From: Spartobacteria bacterium | GTDB lineage: Bacteria > Verrucomicrobiota > Verrucomicrobiia > Chthoniobacterales > UBA10450 | NCBI GenBank assembly: GCA_003167555.1 | Contig: PMSN01000011.1 | Coordinates: forward strand, 310,001-374,000 | DNA length: 64,000 nt | Direction of reading: 5' to 3' | Part shown: positions 8,728-22,100 of the stretch, in pieces | How positions within the stretch are numbered: the stretch's first letter is position 1 | Layout: each line of letters starts with the position of its first letter | Program-made: the position numbers and the translations under genes | The notes under the pieces: generated by a model | What the model was told of the DNA's origin: nothing | Database searches by the model: none | Seen by the model: the letters and a program-made list of their open reading frames with translations, nothing else

Positions 8728-9222
8728 ATGCGTCTCAATCCTTTCGCTTCTCTCCTTAGTGTCGTGCTCGTGGCCGGCTCCGCCGTCGCGGGCGTCATCG
8801 TCGAAAAACGTTCCCGGGTCTTGCCGGACTCCAGCATTCCCGGGACAGAAGGCGTTTACTCGTTTGTTTTCCGCGGCCCGACCGGGACGTCGCGATTACC
8901 GATCACGGTGCCGCGGCCCGATTTCTGGCCGGAGGTCGGCGGCATGTTCAACTTTGTTGTGCGGGACTCGGGTGGACATGTGTGTTCGGAGATGGTCACA
9001 GCGGATGTTTTCGCGCGGTATCGGGTAGGCGATGACTTCAACGATCTTTCGGTGACCCGCCAGGAGCAGGCGCGAACGGACGACAACAAGAGCGTCCAGC
9101 CGGTGATCGTTCATTGGCAGAGGAGATCGATCGCGCGTCATGACCGTCGGGCTCGCCGATCGCATCACGCGGTGGTGAAACATCACCGGCATCATTCTTC
9201 GACGCTCATCGCGCGGCGCTAG
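8728..9222 (+). CDS. hypothetical exported protein with His/Arg-rich tail
   Basis: From the ATG at 8728 the frame encodes 164 residues: a signal peptide (MRLNPFASLLSVVLVAGSAVA), a middle region without recognised domain, and a strongly basic C-terminus rich in Arg and His. The open frame extends upstream to 8641, but the signal peptide argues for the later start. I do not recognise the family. Convergent with the kinase-MurQ gene, 6 bases apart. Confidence 0.5.
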   Translation: MRLNPFASLLSVVLVAGSAVAGVIVEKRSRVLPDSSIPGTEGVYSFVFRGPTGTSRLPITVPRPDFWPEVGGMFNFVVRDSGGHVCSEMVTADVFARYRVGDDFNDLSVTRQEQARTDDNKSVQPVIVHWQRRSIARHDRRARRSHHAVVKHHRHHSSTLIARR

Positions 9223-9228
9223 AGGCCG

Positions 9229-13007
<3,779 letters not shown>

Positions 13008-13073
13008 CCAGCCGGCAACTTTCTGAAATTTAGGATTGTTTTCGCCTAACGAGAGATGTAGCCAGATGCTTCT

Positions 13074-14645
13074 GTGCGCCAATCCACCATCCTCCGCGTC
13101 GTTTCCTATCTCATCATTTCAATCCTTCCGCTCGCCGCCAGGGCCGGCAGTTTCGTTTTAAACGAACAAAGCGTTAGCGGCCTCGGGCTCTCCTTCGCCG
13201 GCGGGGCCGCCCAGGCCGAAGACGCGTCGACGCTTTTTTTCAATCCAGCGGGCATCGTGCGGCTTGAGCAAGGCGAATTACAGCTCGGCCTGCATGCAAT
13301 TGTCCCATCGGCCGAGTTCACGAATCAGGGCTCGCGTTACAATCTGCCGGGCACGCCATTCGACGGACTTCCCGTCACGGGAAACAACGGCGGCGACGGC
13401 GGCGTCATGCACGTCATCGGAAATCTGTATCTAACGCAGCCGGTCTTCCGAAATCCGAAATACGGTGATCTTAGCGTCGGCGTTGGTCTTACTACGCCGT
13501 TCGGATTGGAAACAGATTATGACCCGGCGTGGGTCGGACGTTATGCTTCTCTTCGGACGAAACTCACGACCATCGATATTCAGCCGACGGTCGCGTATCG
13601 GCTTTTCGATCGGCTCTCGTTCGGCGCCGGCCTCGATGTGCAATACGCCTCGGCCCGTTTGACCCAGGCGATTGACTTCGGCCTGGCGGCGCAATCACCG
13701 CTGGCGCAGTTCTACGGCGCGTTGCCCGCGATCCTCGCTGCCCGCGGCGTGCCCGCGGCGGCGATTCCCGGTGTCATCGCAGCGACGCGACAGGCATACA
13801 CGAACGCGGGGTTTGTTCCTGGCGGCCTTGATGGCGTCTCGGAAGTAACCGGCGACGATTGGAGTGTCGGCTTCACCCTTGGGGCGCTGTTCGAATATCG
13901 CAAGGGCGACGATGAAAATTCTTGTCTGCAAGATGGCCGGATCGGTTTCAGCTACCGCTCGGCGATGGATCATACGCTGACAGGTGACGCCGCCTTCCGC
14001 CGCGTCCCGCTGATCACTGCGGCTGGTGCGCCAGTGCAGTTCCCGACGCCAACTGCGTTTCAAGACATCTTCTTCAATCAGGGCGCGAGTGCGGCGCTGG
14101 ATCTGCCGGACATTTTTCACTTCAGTATTTACCAGCGGTTCGAACGGCAATTCGCGATCATGGGGGACATCACCTGGACGCGGTGGAGCCGCCTGCAAAA
14201 TGTGCCGATTGTTTTTGAGAACGCCGGCACACCCACCACCGTGCTCAACATCAATTATCAGGACGCGCTGCGTTATGCCGTCGGGTTTGAATGGTATGCG
14301 TGCAAGAATCTGACGCTGCGCACTGGCTTTGCCTACGACGAGACGCCGATCCGCAGCCCGGAATTCCGGACCCCGCGCATTCCAGATAACAACCGATACT
14401 TTGTCTCCGGCGGCCTCCGCTGGTCGCCCAAGAGCTGGATGGATATCGATGTCGGATATGCGCACCTGTTCGTCGCGGAGCCGCGCTCCAACTTCACCGA
14501 TAGCCAGGGCCACGCGTTAATCGGAACCTACGATGCACAGGTCGATATCGTGAGCGCCTCGGTAACTTTGCGTTGGGGCGGTCCGCGCCACGTCACGGAA
14601 TCCTACGCGAAAGACAGCAAAGAAGCCGTCACTTTCCGGAAATAG
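13074..14645 (+). CDS. FadL/OmpP1/TodX family outer-membrane transporter
   Basis: The 523-residue protein has a signal peptide (to about residue 25) and the family N-terminus: GSFVLNEQSVSGLGLSFAGG followed by EDASTLFFNPAGI. This is the plug region of FadL-type beta-barrels, which move hydrophobic compounds such as fatty acids or aromatics across the outer membrane. The C-terminus ends with alternating barrel strands. The substrate cannot be told. The start is GTG at 13074, because an in-frame stop lies 15 bases upstream and no ATG is available near the signal peptide. It converges with the inactive HtrA-like gene. Confidence 0.9.
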   Translation: MRQSTILRVVSYLIISILPLAARAGSFVLNEQSVSGLGLSFAGGAAQAEDASTLFFNPAGIVRLEQGELQLGLHAIVPSAEFTNQGSRYNLPGTPFDGLPVTGNNGGDGGVMHVIGNLYLTQPVFRNPKYGDLSVGVGLTTPFGLETDYDPAWVGRYASLRTKLTTIDIQPTVAYRLFDRLSFGAGLDVQYASARLTQAIDFGLAAQSPLAQFYGALPAILAARGVPAAAIPGVIAATRQAYTNAGFVPGGLDGVSEVTGDDWSVGFTLGALFEYRKGDDENSCLQDGRIGFSYRSAMDHTLTGDAAFRRVPLITAAGAPVQFPTPTAFQDIFFNQGASAALDLPDIFHFSIYQRFERQFAIMGDITWTRWSRLQNVPIVFENAGTPTTVLNINYQDALRYAVGFEWYACKNLTLRTGFAYDETPIRSPEFRTPRIPDNNRYFVSGGLRWSPKSWMDIDVGYAHLFVAEPRSNFTDSQGHALIGTYDAQVDIVSASVTLRWGGPRHVTESYAKDSKEAVTFRK

Positions 14646-14670
14646 ACCGCGCGAGGCGAAGCGGCGGCAG

Positions 14671-15693
14671 TTACGGCGTGCGCTGTGCGGAATCGAGATG
14701 CAGCGGGATTCCGTCGTGCGGCGTGAGCGTGGCGGCCTTCGACGAATGGTGGCTGGCTGGATGGAAACCGGCCGTGACCTCGAAAGTCATTTTTTCGCTG
14801 CCGCGCACCACGACGATCGGAACGGTGTCGCCAGCGGTGATAAAAAATGACGCGTCAATCACGTCCTCAGGCTCGTGCACTTTGACGTTGCCCACCTGAA
14901 GGAGAATATCGCCGGTCTTGATTCCCGAGCCGAAAGCGGGCGTGTCTTTCATGATCTCCGTCATCTCGGCGGTGGAGCCCTCCACAGGTTTCTCGGCCGA
15001 GGCCACGTTAATGCCGATCCAGCCGTGGCGAGCTTCGCCGAAACGGATGAAGTCGTTGTGAATTTTTTCCGCAGCATCGATCGGCAGCGCGTAACACGCC
15101 GAACCATTATCAATATTGGCGACCAAAATGCCGATGACCTCGCCTTTGAAATTCAGGAGCGGCGCGCCAGCTTCGCCACGTTGCGTGGGCAGATTCACTC
15201 GCAGATGCGTCGTGGTAAGCTGCTGGCCGAGAAACTTCCGATCAAAGCCGGCGATCATTCCAAAACTGGGCGTCTCCGGAAGATCAAGCGGATAACCGAT
15301 CGTGATGATGGGCGTGGCGACCTCGACCTGCTGTGATTTGCCAAGGGGAAGCGACGGCGTCGCGAGGTCAATCTTCAAGAGCGCGATGCCGCTGCGCAGG
15401 TCCGCCAACAGAACGTGGGCCGGATATTTTTTTCCGTCGAACTCGACCGTGATGTTGTCCGTATCGCCGCCGACGGAGAAAGCGGTGTAAATCGTTCCGG
15501 CGGCATCAATGAAAAAGCCGGTGCCGGAGAGTTCGCCGAATTGATCTGTCCCGCGGATTTTGACGACGGCTTTGGCGGCCTTTTCGAAAATGTCTTTAAC
15601 TTCGCGGCTGATCGAGCTGGTCGAGGATTCCTCGGCGCGGCCCAGCCCGGCGCAGACGAGAAAAGCCAGCGGGAGGAAAAAGCGTGGCATCAT
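14671..15693 (-). CDS. HtrA-like PDZ protein with all three catalytic residues lost
   Basis: The 340-residue protein has a signal peptide (to about 20), a trypsin/HtrA fold and a PDZ domain (about 225-320). Aligning it by eye to HtrA gives S73 in place of the catalytic His (TAFSV for TNNHV), G102 for Asp (RSGIALLK for RTDLALLK) and A175 for Ser (GEAGAPLL for GNSGGPLL). It should therefore be a binding or sensing protein, not a protease. It is the third gene of an operon led by an ECF sigma factor and a putative anti-sigma factor, reminiscent of rpoE-rseA-degS or mucD clusters. A double ATG at 15690-15693 follows an AAGG-like site. Confidence 0.85.
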   Translation of the reverse strand: MMPRFFLPLAFLVCAGLGRAEESSTSSISREVKDIFEKAAKAVVKIRGTDQFGELSGTGFFIDAAGTIYTAFSVGGDTDNITVEFDGKKYPAHVLLADLRSGIALLKIDLATPSLPLGKSQQVEVATPIITIGYPLDLPETPSFGMIAGFDRKFLGQQLTTTHLRVNLPTQRGEAGAPLLNFKGEVIGILVANIDNGSACYALPIDAAEKIHNDFIRFGEARHGWIGINVASAEKPVEGSTAEMTEIMKDTPAFGSGIKTGDILLQVGNVKVHEPEDVIDASFFITAGDTVPIVVVRGSEKMTFEVTAGFHPASHHSSKAATLTPHDGIPLHLDSAQRTP

Positions 15694-15736
15694 CGCGGCC
15701 TTGCCTCGGCGGTTTGGAAACCGCCGCTCCGTGGAA

Positions 15737-16228
15737 TTAGAACCTGAGGGCCGGCTCATAACTCACTGGCGTACTGTCGAGCACGTAGCGCGTGGTCGTG
15801 GCCCGGTGAGTGTGAGAGCTGTCTTTGACAGTGCGAACGAGGGTCGGACCGAAATCGCGCGTGGCGGTTGGATTCGAAAGACTCCAATTTGAATCCTGGA
15901 TCGTCGTCGTCGCAATGACCGGAGCCCGATTCACTGTCGCGACCTTTTCTGCCTGTGGCGTCTGATAGATCTTCAAGGAAATCACTGCCGCGCAAATGAG
16001 GACCGCCGTGACCGCGACGGGATAGGAAGCGAGCGTGCGAACATTCAAACGGAACATGAAATCCTGCGCGCGCTGGAGGCAAATGCGCCAGAGCGGCTGC
16101 CGGAGCAATTCGTCGCGCTGCCGGCGATGGAATTCGTGCAGAAAATTATCGAAGTAGGCCGGCGGCGGCTGCTCAAATTTTTTGAGCCGCAAGAGTTTGC
16201 CGATCTCGTCTTCGTTAAATTGGTTCAT
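15737..16228 (-). CDS. single-span membrane protein, putative anti-sigma factor
   Basis: The 163-residue protein has a charged N-terminal part (about 1-60), one transmembrane helix (about 66-86, SYPVAVTAVLICAAVISL) and a Thr/Ser-rich C-terminal part predicted outside the cytoplasm. It starts 12 bases after the stop of the ECF sigma factor gene. That topology and position are typical of anti-sigma factors. No zinc anti-sigma HxxxCxxC motif is present, so the assignment rests on context. The inactive HtrA-like protein follows and could sense its periplasmic part. Confidence 0.6.
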   Translation of the reverse strand: MNQFNEDEIGKLLRLKKFEQPPPAYFDNFLHEFHRRQRDELLRQPLWRICLQRAQDFMFRLNVRTLASYPVAVTAVLICAAVISLKIYQTPQAEKVATVNRAPVIATTTIQDSNWSLSNPTATRDFGPTLVRTVKDSSHTHRATTTRYVLDSTPVSYEPALRF

Positions 16229-16240
16229 GCAGCGGGATGT

Positions 16241-16837
16241 CTAGGAAACAGGGTTCTTCCGGAATTCTTCCAGATAATTTTGCAGTTGTCGATTCGCGTA
16301 GAAGAGCCGGGAACGTACTGTGCCTTCGGAAACACGCAAGATTTTACTGATCTCGGCATGGGGCATCCCTTGAATGTGAAACATGGTGACCACGGCTCTG
16401 TGTTCATCAGACAATTTCATCATGGCCTCGTTCAATCTTCGCTGGAGCTCGGACAAGTCTGCTTCGCGGACCGGACTGCTCGTGGCCGTGAGCTCGAGGA
16501 ACTCCTTGTCGTTCTGCACGCTCGCGTCCATGTCGTCGAGGCTGAGGTGAAAACGGCGCCCGCGTTTTTTGAGAAAGTTCAGGGTCATGTTGACCGCGAT
16601 GGAATGGATCCAGGTGTAAAAGGATGATTTGCCGCGGAAGCCGCCGATGGACTTGTAGGCCTTGGAAAAAACGTCCTGGAGCAGGTCGTTCGTGTCCTCG
16701 TGGTTCGAGGTCATGTTGTAGACGAGGCCGTAGAGCCGCGGCGTGTATTTAACCACGAGCTGATCGAAGGCGGCCGCCTCGCCGTTTTGTGTGCGCGCGA
16801 CGAGCTGCTGGTCTTCATCCGATCTCGGCTGTTCCAT
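16241..16837 (-). CDS. ECF-family RNA polymerase sigma factor (RpoE-like)
   Basis: The protein contains both ECF domains. Region 2 includes GEAAAFDQLVVKYTPRLY, EDTNDLLQDVFSKAY and FYTWIHSIAVNMTLNFLKKR. Region 4 includes RRLNEAMMKLSDEHRAVV, GMPHAEISKILRVSEGTVRSRLF. From ATG 16837 it is 198 residues, the usual size. An upstream ATG at 16930 would add about 31 residues without similarity. It directs polymerase to stress or envelope promoters. It leads an operon with the putative anti-sigma factor and the inactive HtrA-like gene, so it is probably held at the membrane until a signal releases it. Confidence 0.93.
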   Translation of the reverse strand: MEQPRSDEDQQLVARTQNGEAAAFDQLVVKYTPRLYGLVYNMTSNHEDTNDLLQDVFSKAYKSIGGFRGKSSFYTWIHSIAVNMTLNFLKKRGRRFHLSLDDMDASVQNDKEFLELTATSSPVREADLSELQRRLNEAMMKLSDEHRAVVTMFHIQGMPHAEISKILRVSEGTVRSRLFYANRQLQNYLEEFRKNPVS

Positions 16838-16953
16838 CGCGTCCCGCTTAGGCTTAACACGCGATCGCAGACCCGACGATAACAAATCGGTAAAGCGACG
16901 CGGAGACGGCAGTGCGATGGAAGGATTCATCTTTTTGGGCGGGGCCACGCGGT

Positions 16954-17673
16954 TTAGCGCCGATCCCGGACCATCATCAGATAGATCAGGTTGCCGAGGG
17001 TGGCGACGAAAGCGGCCACGTAGGTGAGCGCGGCGGCATTCAGGACCTTGTTTACGCCGGCCACTTCATTCCCGGCCTGCACGATGCCCATTTGTTGCAG
17101 AATAATTTTCGCCCGGCGCGAGGCGTCGAACTCGACCGGGAGCGTGATCAATTGGAAGGCGAGCAGGATCATGTAGCAATAAATGCCGAGCGTGATCAGA
17201 CCGGTGAGATGGAAAATGAATCCGCCGAAAATGAGGAAAGGCAACATCTGCGAGGCGATTTGCGTGACGGGCACGATGAGCATGCGCGCCTTGAGCGGCG
17301 CGTAGGCTTTCGCGTGTTGAATGGCGTGCCCGGTTTCGTGCGCGGCGATGCCAAGCGCAGCGACGGAAGGCGTGTTGAAAACGTTCGTCGAAAGGCAGAG
17401 CCGCTTGCTCGTGGGATCGTAATGATCGCCGAGGTAATCATTCGTCTCGACCACTTGGACGTCGTTGATTTGCGCCGCCTGCAAAATTTCGCGGGCCGCT
17501 TCCGCGCCGGTGATGTTCGAGCTGGCGCGGACCTCGCCCCATTTCTTGAAGGCGTGGCTCACGCGGAATTGGGCGATGAGCCCGATGATCAGCGGAATCC
17601 CCACGAGCACGAGCCAGTACGAGCCGAAGAACATTCCGCCGCCGTAACCGTATGTGTGAAGCATGCTCAGCAT
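16954..17673 (-). CDS. YugP-type membrane zinc metallopeptidase
   Basis: The 239-residue protein has the zinc motif HETGH in AAHETGHAIQ and the characteristic context VFNTPSVAALGIAAHE. An N-terminal hydrophobic helix begins at about 12 (FFGSYWLVLVGIPLII) and two or three more lie in the C-terminal half. This is the YugP/Zn_peptidase_2 family of inner-membrane peptidases, whose substrates are unknown. ATG at 17673 was chosen because upstream sequence belongs to a hairpin-like repeat. The gene lies upstream of the sigma factor on the same strand and could share its regulation. Confidence 0.87.
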   Translation of the reverse strand: MLSMLHTYGYGGGMFFGSYWLVLVGIPLIIGLIAQFRVSHAFKKWGEVRASSNITGAEAAREILQAAQINDVQVVETNDYLGDHYDPTSKRLCLSTNVFNTPSVAALGIAAHETGHAIQHAKAYAPLKARMLIVPVTQIASQMLPFLIFGGFIFHLTGLITLGIYCYMILLAFQLITLPVEFDASRRAKIILQQMGIVQAGNEVAGVNKVLNAAALTYVAAFVATLGNLIYLMMVRDRR

Positions 17674-17698
17674 GGTTGTTTCTCTATCGTGTGATTCT

Positions 17699-17763
17699 GG
17701 TGGAGATGCAACGAAGTCGAAGCATCTCCCGCCGGAAGAGGTGCTTCGACTCCGCTGCGCTCC
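17699..17763. repeat. imperfect inverted repeat between two minus-strand genes
   Basis: The arms around GATGCAACGAAGTCGAAGC and its inverted, diverged partner near 17740-17762 can pair. It sits between the M24 peptidase stop-proximal side and the YugP gene start. It has the look of the intergenic hairpin elements found elsewhere in this window, but its arms do not match any of them closely. Confidence 0.45.
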
Positions 17764-17812
17764 GTCCAGCATTGCTGCTGTGGATGATTAGACCCGGCGC
17801 AGCGCCGTTCGT

Positions 17813-18952
17813 TCAGATTTCCAGGCGCTTCTCGAAACGCGACAGCATCCGGACCCCGGTCCGGGTCACGACAACCACATCTTCCACGCGCGCGCCGCCG
17901 AGGCCCGGATAGTAAAGACCCGGCTCGACCGTCAGGACCTGGCCGGGCTTGAAGACGGTTTTTTGGAAACGCGGGAACTCGTGGATCTCCAGGCCGAGCC
18001 CGTGCCCGGTTCCATGGAAAAAGCCGACCTGCCGGCCATCTCGCACTTCTGTCGGAAAACCGCGATCGGTGAAGAGCTGCTTCACTTCATTGTGCAGCTT
18101 CAGGCCGTCGACGCCCGGCTTCATCTTTTTCAGCGCCAACTCCTGGCCCGCTCGCACGGTTTCCCACAATTGTCGTTGCTCCTCGCTTGCCCGTCCGCGG
18201 ACGACCGTCCGCGTCATGTCGCCGAAATATCCCGTCTTCGCGTCGCGGGGAAAAATGTCGAGAATGATAAGTGAATCCGCTTTGAGCGGGCCGAAGCCGC
18301 GCTCGTGCGGGTCGCACGCTTGATCGCCGCCGGCCACGATCGTGTTCGCGGGAAGGCCACCCGCGCGCAAAATCGCGGAATCGATTTCGGCGCGCAGGAT
18401 TTCGGAGGTCAGAGTGCGGACCGACCACGAAAGCTTTTTCCCACGCCCCGCTTTCGATGCCGCGAGAACTTCCATCGCGCGCGCCATCCCGGCTTCGGTG
18501 ATGGCAAGCGCCCGGCGCATCTGACGAAGCTCCTCGCCCGACTTTGCCTCGCGCTCCGGCCAGAAGAGTCCATTGGTCGCGCGGAGACGAATCTTGTGCG
18601 CGGCCAATTCCTGCGCATAGCCGAGGGGAAAATTTGCCGGTACGAGCGCGGAACGGACACCGCGCTGGCGCAGAAAGTGTGACAACACTTTCTCATAGGG
18701 CGGAGCTTTCTTCTGCTTCCCTTGCACTTCGCGCTCGAGCTTGCTGTAGGGGACGAATTCGTCCGCTTGCGCTTCCTTTCGTCCCCGATCGATCTCGAGA
18801 TCGCTTAGGACGAGCGCGCGCTTGCCGTCTTGTTCGAGAAAAATAAATGGGTCCGGCGCAAAAAATCTCGTCGCGTAAAGCATGTCCGGATCGTGGTCGC
18901 TCGCCGCGACGATCAGGCGGGCGGGGCTGGTGGTTTTCCTGCGCTTGCTCAT
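17813..18952 (-). CDS. M24 family Xaa-Pro-type metallopeptidase
   Basis: The 379-residue protein has a creatinase-like N-terminal domain and a pita-bread catalytic domain. The five expected metal ligands can be seen: Asp in ILDIFPR, Asp in GDMTRT, His in FHGTGHGLG, Glu in VEPGLYYPG and Glu in GGARVEDVVV. It should remove an N-terminal residue ahead of proline or be a related aminopeptidase in the cytoplasm; no signal peptide is present. The exact specificity cannot be read. Confidence 0.9.
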   Translation of the reverse strand: MSKRRKTTSPARLIVAASDHDPDMLYATRFFAPDPFIFLEQDGKRALVLSDLEIDRGRKEAQADEFVPYSKLEREVQGKQKKAPPYEKVLSHFLRQRGVRSALVPANFPLGYAQELAAHKIRLRATNGLFWPEREAKSGEELRQMRRALAITEAGMARAMEVLAASKAGRGKKLSWSVRTLTSEILRAEIDSAILRAGGLPANTIVAGGDQACDPHERGFGPLKADSLIILDIFPRDAKTGYFGDMTRTVVRGRASEEQRQLWETVRAGQELALKKMKPGVDGLKLHNEVKQLFTDRGFPTEVRDGRQVGFFHGTGHGLGLEIHEFPRFQKTVFKPGQVLTVEPGLYYPGLGGARVEDVVVVTRTGVRMLSRFEKRLEI

Positions 18953-18980
18953 CTTTCATTCTTACGCGCGGAGAACATGC

Positions 18981-19140
18981 TTGTCATCCCGAGCCGCGCA
19001 GACGGCGAGGGACCTCACAACTGGAAACTGCAGCCTCGAATAGAATTCACCCGTGATCCGACGTAAGAACCTGACGTTACGCGAAAGCGTGAGAGCGCTT
19101 GAGAGGTCCCTCGCCGTCTGCGCGGGCTCGGGATGACAAG
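18981..19140. repeat. 160-base inverted-repeat element, family A (TGTCATCCCGAGC type)
   Basis: The arms at 18981-19016 and 19103-19140 are near-perfect inverted copies of about 36 bases, beginning TTGTCATCCCGAGCCGCGC and ending in its complement. The middle is about 85 bases of unrelated sequence. The same arms occur at 35938-36095 and 53754-53870 and, degraded, at 26549-26620. No coding sequence is inside. It resembles a non-autonomous miniature inverted-repeat element. Confidence 0.85.
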
Positions 19141-19156
19141 CCTTTAACACGCCGCC

Positions 19157-22100
19157 TCAACTTCTCCGCACTTCGAGTTGCCGGCGCAGGATCCAATGCA
19201 GCAGGCCCAGCAGGCCGAGCGTCGATCCGATCAGCACGATCGTGTTGAAAACAAAAATGTTCACCTTCATCCCGAGATAGCGCTTCTCTTCGCCGAAAAA
19301 CACGTTCGGTTTTCCGCCGCGCCGGTAATCGCTCTGCTCCATCTCGGCGTTCGAGATCAAGTCGGAAACTTTCTGGTTCACGTAAAGCTGCTCGGCGGTG
19401 ACCGCGCCGGCCGCCTCATTGAAAAGCGCGCGATCGAACGGCCGCTTCCGATCGATAATTTCATCGGTAACGTCGAGGTAACGATCGAGGTCCTCGGGTG
19501 ACTTCGCTTCCAGGCCCGAGAGCATCGCGAGCGTGTCTTTGAGATCGTTCAAACGCTTGGTCGCGTCACTGCTCTGATCGTGACGTTCGACGATCTGCCG
19601 CATCTCGCGGTCGACCCGCTCCTGCCGGCGCGTGAGCGGATTGAGTTTCGCCTGGGCGACCACCATCTCCTCGTACGACCAGCGCATCGCGATGAATTGG
19701 CAGACGAAGGGCACCTGCAACTTGCTGTTCATCTTCTTCCCCCGCTCATCATCGGGATGCTCCGAGAACCAGCGCGAGAAGGTGTACACGAGCGCCAGGT
19801 TCCGGTTCATGTCCTCATACTTGATGAGCGCGCCACCCATGATGATCTGCGGAATCAAAACCAGCGGCACGATGTTGGCCGCCGTTTTCGGATCGGCCAC
19901 GAGCGACGAAATCACCAGGCCCAGCGCGACGCCGCCCATCGCGGTCATCAACATCACGCCCAGATCGATCCAGAACATCCCGCGGATCGCGAGAATGTAA
20001 TTCCCGATCGCGACGAAAAGGATGCATTGGACGAGCGCGAAGAAACCGAGCGAGACAAATTTCGAGAAGACGTAGTAGGGCAGGCGGACGTTGAGGTTTC
20101 GTTCGCGCTGGAGGACGGGCCGGTCGCGAATGATGTCGTCCGCACTGTTCGTTAGGCCGAGGAACATCGCCACGATCAGGCTGAGAAAGAGATACGTCGG
20201 GATGTGATAAGCCGAGGCGAAGTCGTAGTGGCCGCTGTCGGAATAACGCAGGAGCGTCGCGATGAGCAGCGCGAGCACGGGCGCGACGCCAATCGTGATA
20301 ACGAGATTGGCGCGGTTGCGCAATTTGCTCATGAACGAGCGGCGCAAGAGCGTGCGCAATTGCGTCCACTCATCCCGCCAGCGCATGAAGATCCGTTTCT
20401 TGTTCGAGGGCGCGGGCGGGAGCGCGGGCGGCGGGCCACGCCGGAGCGAGACTTGTTTGACGTCCTGGATCAGCCGGAACGCCTCGTACTTATCGCGCCA
20501 GAACTCGGGCGAATAGCGCCGCGCCGCGATCAACTGCCCGCGATTGTTCTCCTCGTAAATTACGTCGCCACTGATGTCACGCAGCGGCGTTTCCAGCACA
20601 TCGAAAATAAATTCCGGTCGCGTCGTTCCGCACGACGGACAGGCGCCGAGGTCCGCGCCGAATTGATGCTGATGCTCGGCCTCGGCGAAGTAGCGCAGCA
20701 TGTCGGTCGGCGTGCCGAAGAAGACGAGGCGTCCGCCTTTGTCGAACAGGATCGCCTTGTGAAACATCTGGAAAAGTTTCGAGCTCGGCTGGTGAATGGT
20801 GACGATGATGATCTTGTTGTGCGCGAGCGCGCGGATGATCTCGATGACGTGCTCGGAGTCTTTCGACGACAGCCCCGAGGTCGGCTCGTCGAAGAGATAA
20901 ACATCGGCCGAACCGATCATATCGAGACCGATATTGAGCCGTTTGCGCTCGCCACCGCTCAGCGTCTTTTTGACCGGGCTGCCGACAATGCTGTCGCGCC
21001 GCTCATTCAATCCGAGCTCGATGAGTTTGCCCTCGAGCCGCCGGGTGAGGTCGCGCCCGGAAAGATGCGGCGCTCGAATCGCGGCGGCGAACTGAAGGTT
21101 CTCGCCGATTGTGAGGTGCTCGTCGAAAGCGTCCTCCTGCGGGATGTAACTGATGTAGCCCTTGAGCAGGTCGAGGTTTTCGTAAAGGGGGCGGTCGTTC
21201 AACAGCACTTGCCCCTGCGTCGGCTGAAGTTGGCCGCCGAGCACTTTCATGAGCGTGCTCTTGCCCGAGCCGCTCGCGCCCATCACGCAGACGAGCTCGC
21301 CGCGATTGACCGTGAAGGAGATGCCTTCGAGCGCGATTTCGGAATTGCTGAAGCGATGATTGACGTCCACCACTTCGAGCGACCGGATGATGTTGCGCTC
21401 TTCCTCGATGATGCGCTCGGAAAAATTGCAGCGCAAAAATTGCCCGACATCGATGCGGATTGTATCGCCATCGGCCAGCGGGGCCGTGCCGCGCACCGGC
21501 GTCTCGCCCACCATGATCGGGCGGTCGGCGTCGATCACTTCGAGCGTGCCGATGCGCTTGTCGTAATCGCAAAGGATCTTGAGCAGGACGTCGCCGCTCG
21601 TTCCCGGCGAAAGCAGGATGTCGTCTTCTTCGAGCATGCTCGGATTGTTCGAGACGAGATACTCGGACTTCGAGGCTTTCAGTTGAAACCGGCCGCCCAT
21701 CGCGCGGGCGCGCCGGCGCAAATCGATCAGATCCATCTCGCTGTCGTTCCGAAAAAGGATCTTGTCTTCGAGCGTGGCCTCGATTTGCGTGCCGGACTTC
21801 AGCTTGGTGCCGTTCAGGACCGCGTCGACGTCGCGCAACGCCTTTACGCGCACTTTGAGACCGAACGTCACTTCCAGCGCGCTTTCCCGCGAGCGCGACC
21901 GTTCGAGCTGCACTTCATCCGCATCCTTATGGACGCGCACGAAGATTTGCGGCAGCGAGACGTTCTTTTTCGCGTTGAAATAGGCCGCGAGTTCCTGGTA
22001 GGTGAGAAATTGATCGCCGACCAGAATGCGTTGCCCGGGATAAATGCGGCAGAACCCGCCGCGCAAGAGCGGCCGCCCGCGCACCGAAATGGTCTGGCCC

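Noticed and set aside
18981-19140. Possible CRISPR repeat pair.
   Set aside because: The repeats are inverted, only two are present per site, and no cas genes or regularly spaced units exist.
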